Assembly: GCA_964057225.1 (NCBI GenBank) | Contig: OZ059900.1 | Span: 21,839,638 to 21,903,637 of the forward strand | Origin: Auanema rhodensis | Lineage: Eukaryota > Nematoda > Chromadorea > Rhabditida > Rhabditidae | Direction of reading: 5' to 3' | DNA length: 64,000 nucleotides | In this document: piece after piece, positions 37,966 through 53,200 of the stretch | Layout: every line of letters starts with the position of its first letter | Numbering within the stretch: position 1 is the first letter of the stretch | The notes under the pieces: model-generated | Database searches by the model: none | What the model saw: the letters and a program-made list of their open reading frames with translations, nothing else | Told to the model about the DNA's origin: nothing | Translations under genes and position numbers: made by a program

Positions 37966-39675
37966 CTGTGTTTTTGTATTTTTCTAGTGTTCAGCATGTA
38001 AAATGCTTCATTTTAGTATGTAACACGCTGAAATTCGTTGCATTTGACGACTCATATGAACAAAAATCGATTTAATCAATATTAGCCATAAGGGGCGTGC
38101 CCTCAGAATATGCTAATTTCCTTAATTTTCTAACCCTTGTTTTTTTGTCGTGAAAGTGAAACTAGACGTTGTACGAACAAATTTGAGCTAGGTTTCATTG
38201 ACATTGCATGAGTTTGAACACATGAAATCGTAAGTCAAAACCTTGTTTACAGCGAAATTTCCAAAAACTGGTTTTCCAGCATAATAAAATATTTCTCATG
38301 GGAAATACTGTGTTTTTGTATTTTTCTAGTGTTCAGCATGTAAAATGCTTCATTTTAGTATGTAACACGCTGAAATTCGTTGCATTTGACGACTCATATG
38401 AACAAAAATCGATTTAATCAATATTAGCCATAAGGGGCGTGCCCTCAGAATATGCTAATTTCCTTAATTTTCTAACCCTTGTTTTTTTGTCGTGAAAGTG
38501 GAACTAGACGTTGTACGAACAATTTTGAGCTAGGTTTCATTGACATTGCATGAGTTTGAACACATGAAATCGTAAGTCAAAACCTTGTTTACAGCGAAAT
38601 TTCCAAAAACTGGTTTTCCAGCATAATAAAATATTTCTCATGGGAAATACTGTGTTTTTGTATTTTTCTAGTGTTCAGCATGTAAAATGCTTCATTTTAG
38701 TATGTAACACGCTGAAATTCGTTGCATTTGACGACTCATATGAACAAAAATCGATTTAATCAATATTAGCCATAAGGGGCGTGCCCTCAGAATATGCTAA
38801 TTTCCTTAATTTTCTAACCCCTGTTTTTTTGTCGTGAAAGTGGAACTAGGCGTTGTACGAACAATTTTGAGCTAGGTTTCATTGACATTGCATGAGTTTG
38901 AACACATGAAATCGTAAGTCAAAACCTTGTTTACAGCGAAATTTCCAAAAACTGGTTTTCCAGCATAATAAAATATTTCTCATGGGAAATACTGTGTTTT
39001 TGTATTTTTCTAGTGTTCAGCATGTAAAATGCTTCATTTTAGTATGTAACACGCTGAAATTCGTTGCATTTGACGACTCATATGAACAAAAATCGATTTA
39101 ATCAATATTAGCCATAAGGGGCGTGCCCTCAGAATATGCTAATTTCCTTAATTTTCTAACCCCTGTTTTTTTGTCGTGAAAGTGGAACTAGACGTTGTAC
39201 GAACAATTTTGAGCTAGGTTTCATTGACATTGCATGAGTTTGAACACATGAAATCGTAAGTCAAAACCTTGTTTACAGCGAAATTTCCAAAAACTGGTTT
39301 TCCAGCATAATAAAATATTTCTCATGGGAAATACTGTGTTTTTGTATTTTTCTAGTGTTCAGCATGTTAAATGCTTCATTTTAGTATGTAACACGCTGAA
39401 ATTCGTTGCATTTGACGACTCATATGAACAAAAATCGATTTAATCAATATTAGCCATAAGGGGCGTGCCCTCAGAATATGCTAATTTCCTTAATTTTCTA
39501 ACCCCTGTTTTTTTGTCGTGAAAGTGGAACTAGACGTTGTACGAACAATTTTGAGCTAGGTTTCATTAACATTGCATGAGTTTGAACACATGAAATCGTA
39601 AGTCAAAACCTTGTTTACAGCGAAATTTCCAAAAACTGGTTTTCCAGCATAATAAAATATTTCTCATGGGAAATA
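37966..39675 (+). repeat. Five-monomer unit of domain III, version 1 (copies 112-116)
   Basis: The order is GTGAAACT with ACAAATTT; CCCTTG; AGGCG; unmarked; GTTAAAT with CATTAACA. It lacks the CTGTATTT and ATTTGTCA marks found in the later units at 40702 and 42412, so it may be an older or less derived version. Confidence 0.7.
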
Positions 39676-40701
39676 CTGTGTTTTTGTATTTTTCTAGTGT
39701 TCAGCATGTAAAATGCTTCATTTTAGTATGTAACACGCTGAAATTCGTTGCATTTGACGACTCATATGAACAAAAATCGATTTAATCAATATTAGCCATA
39801 AGGGGCGTGCCCTCAGAATATGCTAATTTCCTTAATTTTCTAACCCCTGTTTTTTTGTCGTGAAAGTGGAACTAGACGTTGTACGAACAATTTTGAGCTA
39901 GGTTTCATTGACATTGCATGAGTTTGAACACATGAAATCGTAAGTCAAAACCTTGTTTACAGCGAAATTTCCAAAAACTGGTTTTCCAGCATAATAAAAT
40001 ATTTCTCATGGGAAATACTGTGTTTTTGTATTTTTCTAGTGTTCAGCATGTAAAATGCTTCATTTTAGTATGTAACACGCTGAAATTCGTTGCATTTGAC
40101 GACTCATATGAACAAAAATCGATTTAATCAATATTAGCCATAAGGGGCGTGCCCTCAGAATATGCTAATTTCCTTAATTTTCTAACCCCTGTTTTTTTGT
40201 CGTGAAAGTGGAACTAGACGTTGTACGAACAATTTTGAGCTAGGTTTCATTGACATTGCATGAGTTTGAACACATGAAATCGTAAGTCAAAACCTTGTTT
40301 ACAGCGAAATTTCCAAAAACTGGTTTTCCAGCATAATAAAATATTTCTCATGGGAAATACTGTGTTTTTGTATTTTTCTAGTGTTCAGCATGTAAAATGC
40401 TTCATTTTAGTATGTAACACGCTGAAATTCGTTGCATTTGACGACTCATATGAACAAAAATCGATTTAATCAATATTAGCCATAAGGGGCGTGCCCTCAG
40501 AATATGCTAATTTCCTTAATTTTCTAACCCCTGTTTTTTTGTCGTGAAAGTGGAACTAGACGTTGTACGAACAATTTTGAGCTAAGTTTCATTGACATTG
40601 CATGAGTTTGAACACATGAAATCGTAAGTCAAAACCTTGTTTACAGCGAAATTTCCAAAAACTGGTTTTCCAGCATAATAAAATATTTCTCATGGGAAAT
40701 A

Positions 40702-42411
40702 CTGTGTTTTTGTTTTTTTCTAGTGTTCAGCATGTAAAATGCTTCATTTTAGTATGTAACACGCTGAAATTCGTTGCATTTGACGACTCATATGAACAAA
40801 AATCGATTTAATCAATATTAGCCATAAGGGGCGTGCCCTCAGAATATGCTAATTTCCTTAATTTTCTAACCCCTGTTTTTTTGTCGTGAAAGTGAAACTA
40901 GACGTTGTACGAACAAATTTGAGCTAGGTTTCATTGACATTGCATGAGTTTGAACACATGAAATCGTAAGTCAAAACCTTGTTTACAGCGAAATTTCCAA
41001 AAACTGGTTTTCCAGCATAATAAAATATTTCTCATGGGAAATACTGTGTTTTTGTATTTTTCTAGTGTTCAGCATGTAAAATGCTTCATTTTAGTATGTA
41101 ACACGCTGAAATTCGTTGCATTTGACGACTCATATGAACAAAAATCGATTTAATCAATATTAGCCATAAGGGGCGTGCCCTCAGAATATGCTAATTTCCT
41201 TAATTTTCTAACCCTTGTTTTTTTGTCGTGAAAGTGGAACTAGACGTTGTACGAACAATTTTGAGCTAGGTTTCATTGACATTGCATGAGTTTGAACACA
41301 TGAAATCGTAAGTCAAAACCTTGTTTACAGCGAAATTTCCAAAAACTGGTTTTCCAGCATAATAAAATATTTCTCATGGGAAATACTGTATTTTTGTATT
41401 TTTCTAGTGTTCAGCATGTAAAATGCTTCATTTTAGTATGTAACACGCTGAAATTCGTTGCATTTGACGACTCATATGAACAAAAATCGATTTAATCAAT
41501 ATTAGCCATAAGGGGCGTGCCCTCAGAATATGCTAATTTCCTTAATTTTCTAACCCCTGTTTTTTTGTCGTGAAAGTGGAACTAGGCGTTGAACGAACAA
41601 TTTTGAGCTAGGTTTCATTGACATTGCATGAGTTTGAACACATGAAATCGTAAGTCAAAACCTTGTTTACAGCGAAATTTCCAAAAACTGGTTTTCCAGC
41701 ATAATAAAATATTTGTCATGGGAAATACTGTGTTTTTGTATTTTTCTAGTGTTCAGCATGTAAAATGCTTCATTTTAGTATGTAACACGCTGAAATTCGT
41801 TGCATTTGACGACTCATATGAACAAAAATCGATTTAATCAATATTAGCCATAAGGGGCGTGCCCTCAGAATATGCTAATTTCCTTAATTTTCTAACCCCT
41901 GTTTTTTTGTCGTGAAAGTGGAACTAGACGTTGTACGAACAATTTTGAGCTAGGTTTCATTGACATTGCATGAGTTTGAACACATGAAATCGTAAGTCAA
42001 AACCTTGTTTACAGCGAAATTTCCAAAAACTGGTTTTCCAGCATAATAAAATATTTGTCATGGGAAATACTGTGTTTTTGTATTTTTCTAGTGTTCAGCA
42101 TGTAAGATGCTTCATTTTAGTATGTAACACGCTGAAATTCGTTGCATTTGACGACTCATATGAACAAAAATCGATTTAATCAATATTAGCCATAAGGGGC
42201 GTGCCCTCAGAATATGCTAATTTCCTTAATTTTCTAACCCCTGTTTTTTTGTCGTGAAAGTGGAACTAGACGTTGTACGAACAATTTTGAGCTAGGTTTC
42301 ATTAACATTGCATGAGTTTGAACACATGAAATCGTAAGTCAAAACCTTGTTTACAGCGAAATTTCCAAAAACTGGTTTTCCAGCATAATAAAATATTTCT
42401 CATGGGAAATA
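40702..42411 (+). repeat. Five-monomer higher-order unit of domain III, copy 1 (copies 120-124)
   Basis: The order is GTGAAACT with ACAAATTT; CCCTTG; CTGTATTT with AGGCG and ATTTGTCA; ATTTGTCA; CATTAACA. The next 1710 bp repeat it. Differences are small: the first monomer here has the T-rich start, the third has GTTGAACG, and the fifth has GTAAGATG in place of GTTAAATG. Confidence 0.85.
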
Positions 42412-44121
42412 CTGTGTTTTTGTATTTTTCTAGTGTTCAGCATGTAAAATGCTTCATTTTAGTATGTAACACGCTGAAATTCGTTGCATTTGACGACTCA
42501 TATGAACAAAAATCGATTTAATCAATATTAGCCATAAGGGGCGTGCCCTCAGAATATGCTAATTTCCTTAATTTTCTAACCCCTGTTTTTTTGTCGTGAA
42601 AGTGAAACTAGACGTTGTACGAACAAATTTGAGCTAGGTTTCATTGACATTGCATGAGTTTGAACACATGAAATCGTAAGTCAAAACCTTGTTTACAGCG
42701 AAATTTCCAAAAACTGGTTTTCCAGCATAATAAAATATTTCTCATGGGAAATACTGTGTTTTTGTATTTTTCTAGTGTTCAGCATGTAAAATGCTTCATT
42801 TTAGTATGTAACACGCTGAAATTCGTTGCATTTGACGACTCATATGAACAAAAATCGATTTAATCAATATTAGCCATAAGGGGCGTGCCCTCAGAATATG
42901 CTAATTTCCTTAATTTTCTAACCCTTGTTTTTTTGTCGTGAAAGTGGAACTAGACGTTGTACGAACAATTTTGAGCTAGGTTTCATTGACATTGCATGAG
43001 TTTGAACACATGAAATCGTAAGTCAAAACCTTGTTTACAGCGAAATTTCCAAAAACTGGTTTTCCAGCATAATAAAATATTTCTCATGGGAAATACTGTA
43101 TTTTTGTATTTTTCTAGTGTTCAGCATGTAAAATGCTTCATTTTAGTATGTAACACGCTGAAATTCGTTGCATTTGACGACTCATATGAACAAAAATCGA
43201 TTTAATCAATATTAGCCATAAGGGGCGTGCCCTCAGAATATGCTAATTTCCTTAATTTTCTAACCCCTGTTTTTTTGTCGTGAAAGTGGAACTAGGCGTT
43301 GTACGAACAATTTTGAGCTAGGTTTCATTGACATTGCATGAGTTTGAACACATGAAATCGTAAGTCAAAACCTTGTTTACAGCGAAATTTCCAAAAACTG
43401 GTTTTCCAGCATAATAAAATATTTGTCATGGGAAATACTGTGTTTTTGTATTTTTCTAGTGTTCAGCATGTAAAATGCTTCATTTTAGTATGTAACACGC
43501 TGAAATTCGTTGCATTTGACGACTCATATGAACAAAAATCGATTTAATCAATATTAGCCATAAGGGGCGTGCCCTCAGAATATGCTAATTTCCTTAATTT
43601 TCTAACCCCTGTTTTTTTGTCGTGAAAGTGGAACTAGACGTTGTACGAACAATTTTGAGCTAGGTTTCATTGACATTGCATGAGTTTGAACACATGAAAT
43701 CGTAAGTCAAAACCTTGTTTACAGCGAAATTTCCAAAAACTGGTTTTCCAGCATAATAAAATATTTCTCATGGGAAATACTGTGTTTTTGTATTTTTCTA
43801 GTGTTCAGCATGTTAAATGCTTCATTTTAGTATGTAACACGCTGAAATTCGTTGCATTTGACGACTCATATGAACAAAAATCGATTTAATCAATATTAGC
43901 CATAAGGGGCGTGCCCTCAGAATATGCTAATTTCCTTAATTTTCTAACCCCTGTTTTTTTGTCGTGAAAGTGGAACTAGACGTTGTACGAACAATTTTGA
44001 GCTAGGTTTCATTAACATTGCATGAGTTTGAACACATGAAATCGTAAGTCAAAACCTTGTTTACAGCGAAATTTCCAAAAACTGGTTTTCCAGCATAATA
44101 AAATATTTCTCATGGGAAATA
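42412..44121 (+). repeat. Five-monomer higher-order unit of domain III, copy 2 (copies 125-129)
   Basis: Direct tandem repeat of the preceding 1710-bp unit, ending in the GTTAAATG/CATTAACA monomer. A related unit lies about 15 kb further on at 57118-58827. Confidence 0.85.
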
Positions 44122-45489
44122 CTGTGTTTTTGTATTTTTCTAGTGTTCAGCATGTAAAATGCTTCATTTTAGTATGTAACACGCTGAAATTCGTTGCATT
44201 TGACGACTCATATGAACAAAAATCGATTTAATCAATATTAGCCATAAGGGGCGTGCCCTCAGAATATGCTAATTTCCTTAATTTTCTAACCCCTGTTTTT
44301 TTGTCGTGAAAGTGGAACTAGACGTTGTACGAACAATTTTGAGCTAGGTTTCATTGACATTGCATGAGTTTGAACACATGAAATCGTAAGTCAAAACCTT
44401 GTTTACAGCGAAATTTCCAAAAACTGGTTTTCCAGCATAATAAAATATTTCTCATGGGAAATACTGTATTTTTGTATTTTTCTAGTGTTCAGCATGTAAA
44501 ATGCTTCATTTTAGTATGTAACACGCTGAAATTCGTTGCATTTGACGACTCATATGAACAAAAATCGATTTAATCAATATTAGCCATAAGGGGCGTGCCC
44601 TCAGAATATGCTAATTTCCTTAATTTTCTAACCCCTGTTTTTTTGTCGTGAAAGTGGAACTAGGCGTTGTACGAACAATTTTGAGCTAGGTTTCATTGAC
44701 ATTGCATGAGTTTGAACACATGAAATCGTAAGTCAAAACCTTGTTTACAGCGAAATTTCCAAAAACTGGTTTTCCAGCATAATAAAATATTTGTCATGGG
44801 AAATACTGTGTTTTTGTATTTTTCTAGTGTTCAGCATGTAAAATGCTTCATTTTAGTATGTAACACGCTGAAATTCGTTGCATTTGACGACTCATATGAA
44901 CAAAAATCGATTTAATCAATATTAGCCATAAGGGGCGTGCCCTCAGAATATGCTAATTTCCTTAATTTTCTAACCCCTGTTTTTTTGTCGTGAAAGTGGA
45001 ACTAGACGTTGTACGAACAATTTTGAGCTAGGTTTCATTGACATTGCATGAGTTTGAACACATGAAATCGTAAGTCAAAACCTTGTTTACAGCGAAATTT
45101 CCAAAAACTGGTTTTCCAGCATAATAAAATATTTGTCATGGGAAATACTGTGTTTTTGTATTTTTCTAGTGTTCAGCATGTAAAATGCTTCATTTTAGTA
45201 TGTAACACGCTGAAATTCGTTGCATTTGACGACTCATATGAACAAAAATCGATTTAATCAATATTAGCCATAAGGGGCGTGCCCTCAGAATATGCTAATT
45301 TCCTTAATTTTCTAACCCCTGTTTTTTTGTCGTGAAAGTGGAACTAGACGTTGTACGAACAATTTTGAGCTAGGTTTCATTGACATTGCATGAGTTTGAA
45401 CACATGAAATCGTAAGTCAAAACCTTGTTTACAGCGAAATTTCCAAAAACTGGTTTTCCAGCATAATAAAATATTTCTCATGGGAAATA

Positions 45490-47199
45490 CTGTGTTTTTG
45501 TATTTTTCTAGTGTTCAGCATGTTAAATGCTTCATTTTAGTATGTAACACGCTGAAATTCGTTGCATTTGACGACTCATATGAACAAAAATCGATTTAAT
45601 CAATATTAGCCATAAGGGGCGTGCCCTCAGAATATGCTAATTTCCTTAATTTTCTAACCCCTGTTTTTTTGTCGTGAAAGTGGAACTAGACGTTGTACGA
45701 ACAATTTTGAGCTAGGTTTCATTAACATTGCATGAGTTTGAACACATGAAATCGTAAGTCAAAACCTTGTTTACAGCGAAATTTCCAAAAACTGGTTTTC
45801 CAGCATAATAAAATATTTCTCATGGGAAATACTGTGTTTTTGTATTTTTCTAGTGTTCAGCATGTAAAATGCTTCATTTTAGTATGTAACACGCTGAAAT
45901 TCGTTGCATTTGACGACTCATATGAACAAAAATCGATTTAATCAATATTAGCCATAAGGGGCGTGCCCTCAGAATATGCTAATTTCCTTAATTTTCTAAC
46001 CCCTGTTTTTTTGTCGTGAAAGTGGAACTAGACGTTGTACGAACAATTTTGAGCTAGGTTTCATTGACATTGCATGAGTTTGAACACATGAAATCGTAAG
46101 TCAAAACCTTGTTTACAGCGAAATTTCCAAAAACTGGTTTTCCAGCATAATAAAATATTTCTCATGGGAAATACTGTGTTTTTGTATTTTTCTAGTGTTC
46201 AGCATGTAAAATGCTTCATTTTAGTATGTAACACGCTGAAATTCGTTGCATTTGACGACTCATATGAACAAAAATCGATTTAATCAATATTAGCCATAAG
46301 GGGCGTGCCCTCAGAATATGCTAATTTCCTTAATTTTCTAACCCCTGTTTTTTTGTCGTGAAAGTGGAACTAGACGTTGTACGAACAATTTTGAGCTAAG
46401 TTTCATTGACATTGCATGAGTTTGAACACATGAAATCGTAAGTCAAAACCTTGTTTACAGCGAAATTTCCAAAAACTGGTTTTCCAGCATAATAAAATAT
46501 TTCTCATGGGAAATACTGTGTTTTTGTTTTTTTCTAGTGTTCAGCATGTAAAATGCTTCATTTTAGTATGTAACACGCTGAAATTCGTTGCATTTGACGA
46601 CTCATATGAACAAAAATCGATTTAATCAATATTAGCCATAAGGGGCGTGCCCTCAGAATATACTAATTTCCTTAATTTTCTAACCCCTGTTTTTTTGTCG
46701 TGAAAGTGGAACTAGACGTTGTACGAACAATTTTGAGCTAGGTTTCATTGACATTGCATGAGTTTGAACACATGAAATCGTAAGTCAAAACCTTGTTTAC
46801 AGCGAAATTTCCAAAAACTGGTTTTCCAGCATAATAAAATATTTCTCATGGGAAATACTGTGTTTTTGTATTTTTCTAGTGTTCAGCATGTAAAATGCTT
46901 CATTTTAGTATGTAACACGCTGAAATTCGTTGCATTTGACGACTCATATGAACAAAAATCGATTTAATCAATATTAGCCATGAGGGGCGTGCCCTCAGAA
47001 TATGCTAATTTCCTTAATTTTCTAACCCCTGTTTTTTTGTCGTGAAAGTGGAACTAGGCGTTGTACGAACAATTTTGAGCTAGGTTTCATTGACATTGCA
47101 TGAGTTTGAACACATGAAATCGTAAGTCAAAACCTTGTTTACAGCGAAATTTCCAAAAACTGGTTTTCCAGCATAATAAAATATTTCTCATGGGAAATA
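45490..47199 (+). repeat. Second five-monomer unit of domain III, copy 1 (copies 134-138)
   Basis: The order is GTTAAAT with CATTAACA; unmarked; AAG; T-rich start with TATACTA; CCATGAGG with AGGCG. The same five recur nine copies (3078 bp) later at 48568-50277. CCATGAGG occurs only in these two places. Confidence 0.85.
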
Positions 47200-48567
47200 C
47201 TGTGTTTTTGTATTTTTCTAGTGTTCAGCATGTTAAATGCTTCATTTTAGTATGTAACACGCTGAAATTCGTTGCATTTGACGACTCATATGAACAAAAA
47301 TCGATTTAATCAATATTAGCCATAAGGGGCGTGCCCTCAGAATATGCTAATTTCCTTAATTTTCTAACCCCTGTTTTTTTGTCGTGAAAGTGGAACTAGA
47401 CGTTGTACGAACAATTTTGAGCTAGGTTTCATTAACATTGCATGAGTTTGAACACATGAAATCGTAAGTCAAAACCTTGTTTACAGCGAAATTTCCAAAA
47501 ACTGGTTTTCCAGCATAATAAAATATTTCTCATGGGAAATACTGTGTTTTTGTATTTTTCTAGTGTTCAGCATGTAAAATGCTTCATTTTAGTATGTAAC
47601 ACGCTGAAATTCGTTGCATTTGACGACTCATATGAACAAAAATCGATTTAATCAATATTAGCCATAAGGGGCGTGCCCTCAGAATATGCTAATTTCCTTA
47701 ATTTTCTAACCCCTGTTTTTTTGTCGTGAAAGTGGAACTAGACGTTGTACGAACAATTTTGAGCTAGGTTTCATTGACATTGCATGAGTTTGAACACATG
47801 AAATCGTAAGTCAAAACCTTGTTTACAGCGAAATTTCCAAAAACTGGTTTTCCAGCATAATAAAATATTTCTCATGGGAAATACTGTATTTTTGTATTTT
47901 TCTAGTGTTCAGCATGTAAAATGCTTCATTTTAGTATGTAACACGCTGAAATTCGTTGCATTTGACGACTCATATGAACAAAAATCGATTTAATCAATAT
48001 TAGCCATAAGGGGCGTGCCCTCAGAATATGCTAATTTCCTTAATTTTCTAACCCCTGTTTTTTTGTCGTGAAAGTGGAACTAGGCGTTGTACGAACAATT
48101 TTGAGCTAGGTTTCATTGACATTGCATGAGTTTGAACACATGAAATCGTAAGTCAAAACCTTGTTTACAGCGAAATTTCCAAAAACTGGTTTTCCAGCAT
48201 AATAAAATATTTGTCATGGGAAATACTGTGTTTTTGTATTTTTCTAGTGTTCAGCATGTAAAATGCTTCATTTTAGTATGTAACACGCTGAAATTCGTTG
48301 CATTTGACGACTCATATGAACAAAAATCGATTTAATCAATATTAGCCATAAGGGGCGTGCCCTCAGAATATGCTAATTTCCTTAATTTTCTAACCCCTGT
48401 TTTTTTGTCGTGAAAGTGGAACTAGACGTTGTACGAACAATTTTGAGCTAGGTTTCATTGACATTGCATGAGTTTGAACACATGAAATCGTAAGTCAAAA
48501 CCTTGTTTACAGCGAAATTTCCAAAAACTGGTTTTCCAGCATAATAAAATATTTCTCATGGGAAATA

Positions 48568-50277
48568 CTGTGTTTTTGTATTTTTCTAGTGTTCAGCATG
48601 TTAAATGCTTCATTTTAGTATGTAACACGCTGAAATTCGTTGCATTTGACGACTCATATGAACAAAAATCGATTTAATCAATATTAGCCATAAGGGGCGT
48701 GCCCTCAGAATATGCTAATTTCCTTAATTTTCTAACCCCTGTTTTTTTGTCGTGAAAGTGGAACTAGACGTTGTACGAACAATTTTGAGCTAGGTTTCAT
48801 TAACATTGCATGAGTTTGAACACATGAAATCGTAAGTCAAAACCTTGTTTACAGCGAAATTTCCAAAAACTGGTTTTCCAGCATAATAAAATATTTCTCA
48901 TGGGAAATACTGTGTTTTTGTATTTTTCTAGTGTTCAGCATGTAAAATGCTTCATTTTAGTATGTAACACGCTGAAATTCGTTGCATTTGACGACTCATA
49001 TGAACAAAAATCGATTTAATCAATATTAGCCATAAGGGGCGTGCCCTCAGAATATGCTAATTTCCTTAATTTTCTAACCCCTGTTTTTTTGTCGTGAAAG
49101 TGGAACTAGACGTTGTACGAACAATTTTGAGCTAGGTTTCATTGACATTGCATGAGTTTGAACACATGAAATCGTAAGTCAAAACCTTGTTTACAGCGAA
49201 ATTTCCAAAAACTGGTTTTCCAGCATAATAAAATATTTCTCATGGGAAATACTGTGTTTTTGTATTTTTCTAGTGTTCAGCATGTAAAATGCTTCATTTT
49301 AGTATGTAACACGCTGAAATTCGTTGCATTTGACGACTCATATGAACAAAAATCGATTTAATCAATATTAGCCATAAGGGGCGTGCCCTCAGAATATGCT
49401 AATTTCCTTAATTTTCTAACCCCTGTTTTTTTGTCGTGAAAGTGGAACTAGACGTTGTACGAACAATTTTGAGCTAAGTTTCATTGACATTGCATGAGTT
49501 TGAACACATGAAATCGTAAGTCAAAACCTTGTTTACAGCGAAATTTCCAAAAACTGGTTTTCCAGCATAATAAAATATTTCTCATGGGAAATACTGTGTT
49601 TTTGTTTTTTTCTAGTGTTCAGCATGTAAAATGCTTCATTTTAGTATGTAACACGCTGAAATTCGTTGCATTTGACGACTCATATGAACAAAAATCGATT
49701 TAATCAATATTAGCCATAAGGGGCGTGCCCTCAGAATATACTAATTTCCTTAATTTTCTAACCCCTGTTTTTTTGTCGTGAAAGTGGAACTAGACGTTGT
49801 ACGAACAATTTTGAGCTAGGTTTCATTGACATTGCATGAGTTTGAACACATGAAATCGTAAGTCAAAACCTTGTTTACAGCGAAATTTCCAAAAACTGGT
49901 TTTCCAGCATAATAAAATATTTCTCATGGGAAATACTGTGTTTTTGTATTTTTCTAGTGTTCAGCATGTAAAATGCTTCATTTTAGTATGTAACACGCTG
50001 AAATTCGTTGCATTTGACGACTCATATGAACAAAAATCGATTTAATCAATATTAGCCATGAGGGGCGTGCCCTCAGAATATGCTAATTTCCTTAATTTTC
50101 TAACCCCTGTTTTTTTGTCGTGAAAGTGGAACTAGGCGTTGTACGAACAATTTTGAGCTAGGTTTCATTGACATTGCATGAGTTTGAACACATGAAATCG
50201 TAAGTCAAAACCTTGTTTACAGCGAAATTTCCAAAAACTGGTTTTCCAGCATAATAAAATATTTCTCATGGGAAATA
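48568..50277 (+). repeat. Second five-monomer unit of domain III, copy 2 (copies 143-147)
   Basis: Repeats the unit at 45490-47199 in full, including the otherwise unique CCATGAGG. Shorter versions without that mark continue at 53698-55065 and 58486-59853. The 3078-bp spacing means the local higher-order period here is nine monomers. Confidence 0.85.
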
Positions 50278-53200
50278 CTGTGTTTTTGTATTTTTCTAGT
50301 GTTCAGCATGTAAAATGCTTCATTTTAGTATGTAACACGCTGAAATTCGTTGCATTTGACGACTCATATGAACAAAAATCGATTTAATCAATATTAGCCA
50401 TAAGGGGCGTGCCCTCAGAATATGCTAATTTCCTTAATTTTCTAACCCCTGTTTTTTTGTCGTGAAAGTGGAACTAGACGTTGTACGAACAATTTTGAGC
50501 TAGGTTTCATTGACATTGCATGAGTTTGAACACATGAAATCGTAAGTCAAAACCTTGTTTACAGCGAAATTTCCAAAAACTGGTTTTCCAGCATAATAAA
50601 ATATTTCTCATGGGAAATACTGTGTTTTTGTATTTTTCTAGTGTTCAGCATGTTAAATGCTTCATTTTAGTATGTAACACGCTGAAATTCGTTGCATTTG
50701 ACGACTCATATGAACAAAAATCGATTTAATCAATATTAGCCATAAGGGGCGTGCCCTCAGAATATGCTAATTTCCTTAATTTTCTAACCCCTGTTTTTTT
50801 GTCGTGAAAGTGGAACTAGACGTTGTACGAACAATTTTGAGCTAGGTTTCATTAACATTGCATGAGTTTGAACACATGAAATCGTAAGTCAAAACCTTGT
50901 TTACAGCGAAATTTCCAAAAACTGGTTTTCCAGCATAATAAAATATTTCTCATGGGAAATACTGTGTTTTTGTATTTTTCTAGTGTTCAGCATGTAAAAT
51001 GCTTCATTTTAGTATGTAACACGCTGAAATTCGTTGCATTTGACGACTCATATGAACAAAAATCGATTTAATCAATATTAGCCATAAGGGGCGTGCCCTC
51101 AGAATATGCTAATTTCCTTAATTTTCTAACCCCTGTTTTTTTGTCGTGAAAGTGGAACTAGACGTTGTACGAACAATTTTGAGCTAGGTTTCATTGACAT
51201 TGCATGAGTTTGAACACATGAAATCGTAAGTCAAAACCTTGTTTACAGCGAAATTTCCAAAAACTGGTTTTCCAGCATAATAAAATATTTCTCATGGGAA
51301 ATACTGTGTTTTTGTTTTTTTCTAGTGTTCAGCATGTAAAATGCTTCATTTTAGTATGTAACACGCTGAAATTCGTTGCATTTGACGACTCATATGAACA
51401 AAAATCGATTTAATCAATATTAGCCATAAGGGGCGTGCCCTCAGAATATACTAATTTCCTTAATTTTCTAACCCCTGTTTTTTTGTCGTGAAAGTGGAAC
51501 TAGACGTTGTACGAACAATTTTGAGCTAGGTTTCATTGACATTGCATGAGTTTGAACACATGAAATCGTAAGTCAAAACCTTGTTTACAGCGAAATTTCC
51601 AAAAACTGGTTTTCCAGCATAATAAAATATTTCTCATGGGAAATACTGTGTTTTTGTATTTTTCTAGTGTTCAGCATGTAAAATGCTTCATTTTAGTATG
51701 TAACACGCTGAAATTCGTTGCATTTGACGACTCATATGAACCAAAATCGATTTAATCAATATTAGCCATAAGGGGCGTGCCCTCAGAATATGCTAATTTC
51801 CTTAATTTTCTAACCCTTGTTTTTTTGTCGTGAAAGTGGAACTAGACGTTGTACGAACAATTTTGAGCTAGGTTTCATTGACATTGCATGAGTTTGAACA
51901 CATGAAATCGTAAGTCAAAACCTTGTTTACAGCGAAATTTCCAAAAACTGGTTTTCCAGCATAATAAAATATTTCTCATGGGAAATACTGTGTTTTTGTA
52001 TTTTTCTAGTGTTCAGCATGTAAAATGCTTCATTTTAGTATGTAACACGCTGAAATTCGTTGCATTTGACGACTCATATGAACAAAAATCGATTTAATCA
52101 ATATTAGCCATAAGGGGCGTGCCCTCAGAATATGCTAATTTCCTTAATTTTCTAACCCCTGTTTTTTTGTCGTGAAAGTGGAACTAGACGTTGTACGAAC
52201 AATTTTGAGCTAGGTTTCATTAACATTGCATGAGTTTGAACACATGAAATCGTAAGTCAAAACCTTGTTTACAGCGAAATTTCCAAAAACTGGTTTTCCA
52301 GCATAATAAAATATTTCTCATGGGAAATACTGTGTTTTTGTATTTTTCTAGTGTTCAGCATGTAAAATGCTTCATTTTAGTATGTAACACGCTGAAATTC
52401 GTTGCATTTGACGACTCATATGAACAAAAATCGATTTAATCAATATTAGCCATAAGGGGCGTGCCCTCAGAATATGCTAATTTCCTTAATTTTCTAACCC
52501 CTGTTTTTTTGTCGTGAAAGTGGAACTAGACGTTGTACGAACAATTTTGAGCTAGGTTTCATTGACATTGCATGAGTTTGAACACATGAAATCGTAAGTC
52601 AAAACCTTGTTTACAGCGAAATTTCCAAAAACTGGTTTTCCAGCATAATAAAATATTTCTCATGGGAAATACTGTGTTTTTGTATTTTTCTAGTGTTCAG
52701 CATGTAAAATGCTTCATTTTAGTATGTAACACGCTGAAATTCGTTGCATTTGACGACTCATATGAACAAAAATCGATTTAATCAATATTAGCCATAAGGG
52801 GCGTGCCCTCAGAATATGCTAATTTCCTTAATTTTCTAACCCCTGTTTTTTTGTCGTGAAAGTGGAACTAGACGTTGTACGAACAATTTTGAGCTAAGTT
52901 TCATTGACATTGCATGAGTTTGAACACATGAAATCGTAAGTCAAAACCTTGTTTACAGCGAAATTTCCAAAAACTGGTTTTCCAGCATAATAAAATATTT
53001 CTCATGGGAAATACTGTGTTTTTGTTTTTTTCTAGTGTTCAGCATGTAAAATGCTTCATTTTAGTATGTAACACGCTGAAATTCGTTGCATTTGACGACT
53101 CATATGAACAAAAATCGATTTAATCAATATTAGCCATAAGGGGCGTGCCCTCAGAATATGCTAATTTCCTTAATTTTCTAACCCCTGTTTTTTTGTCGTG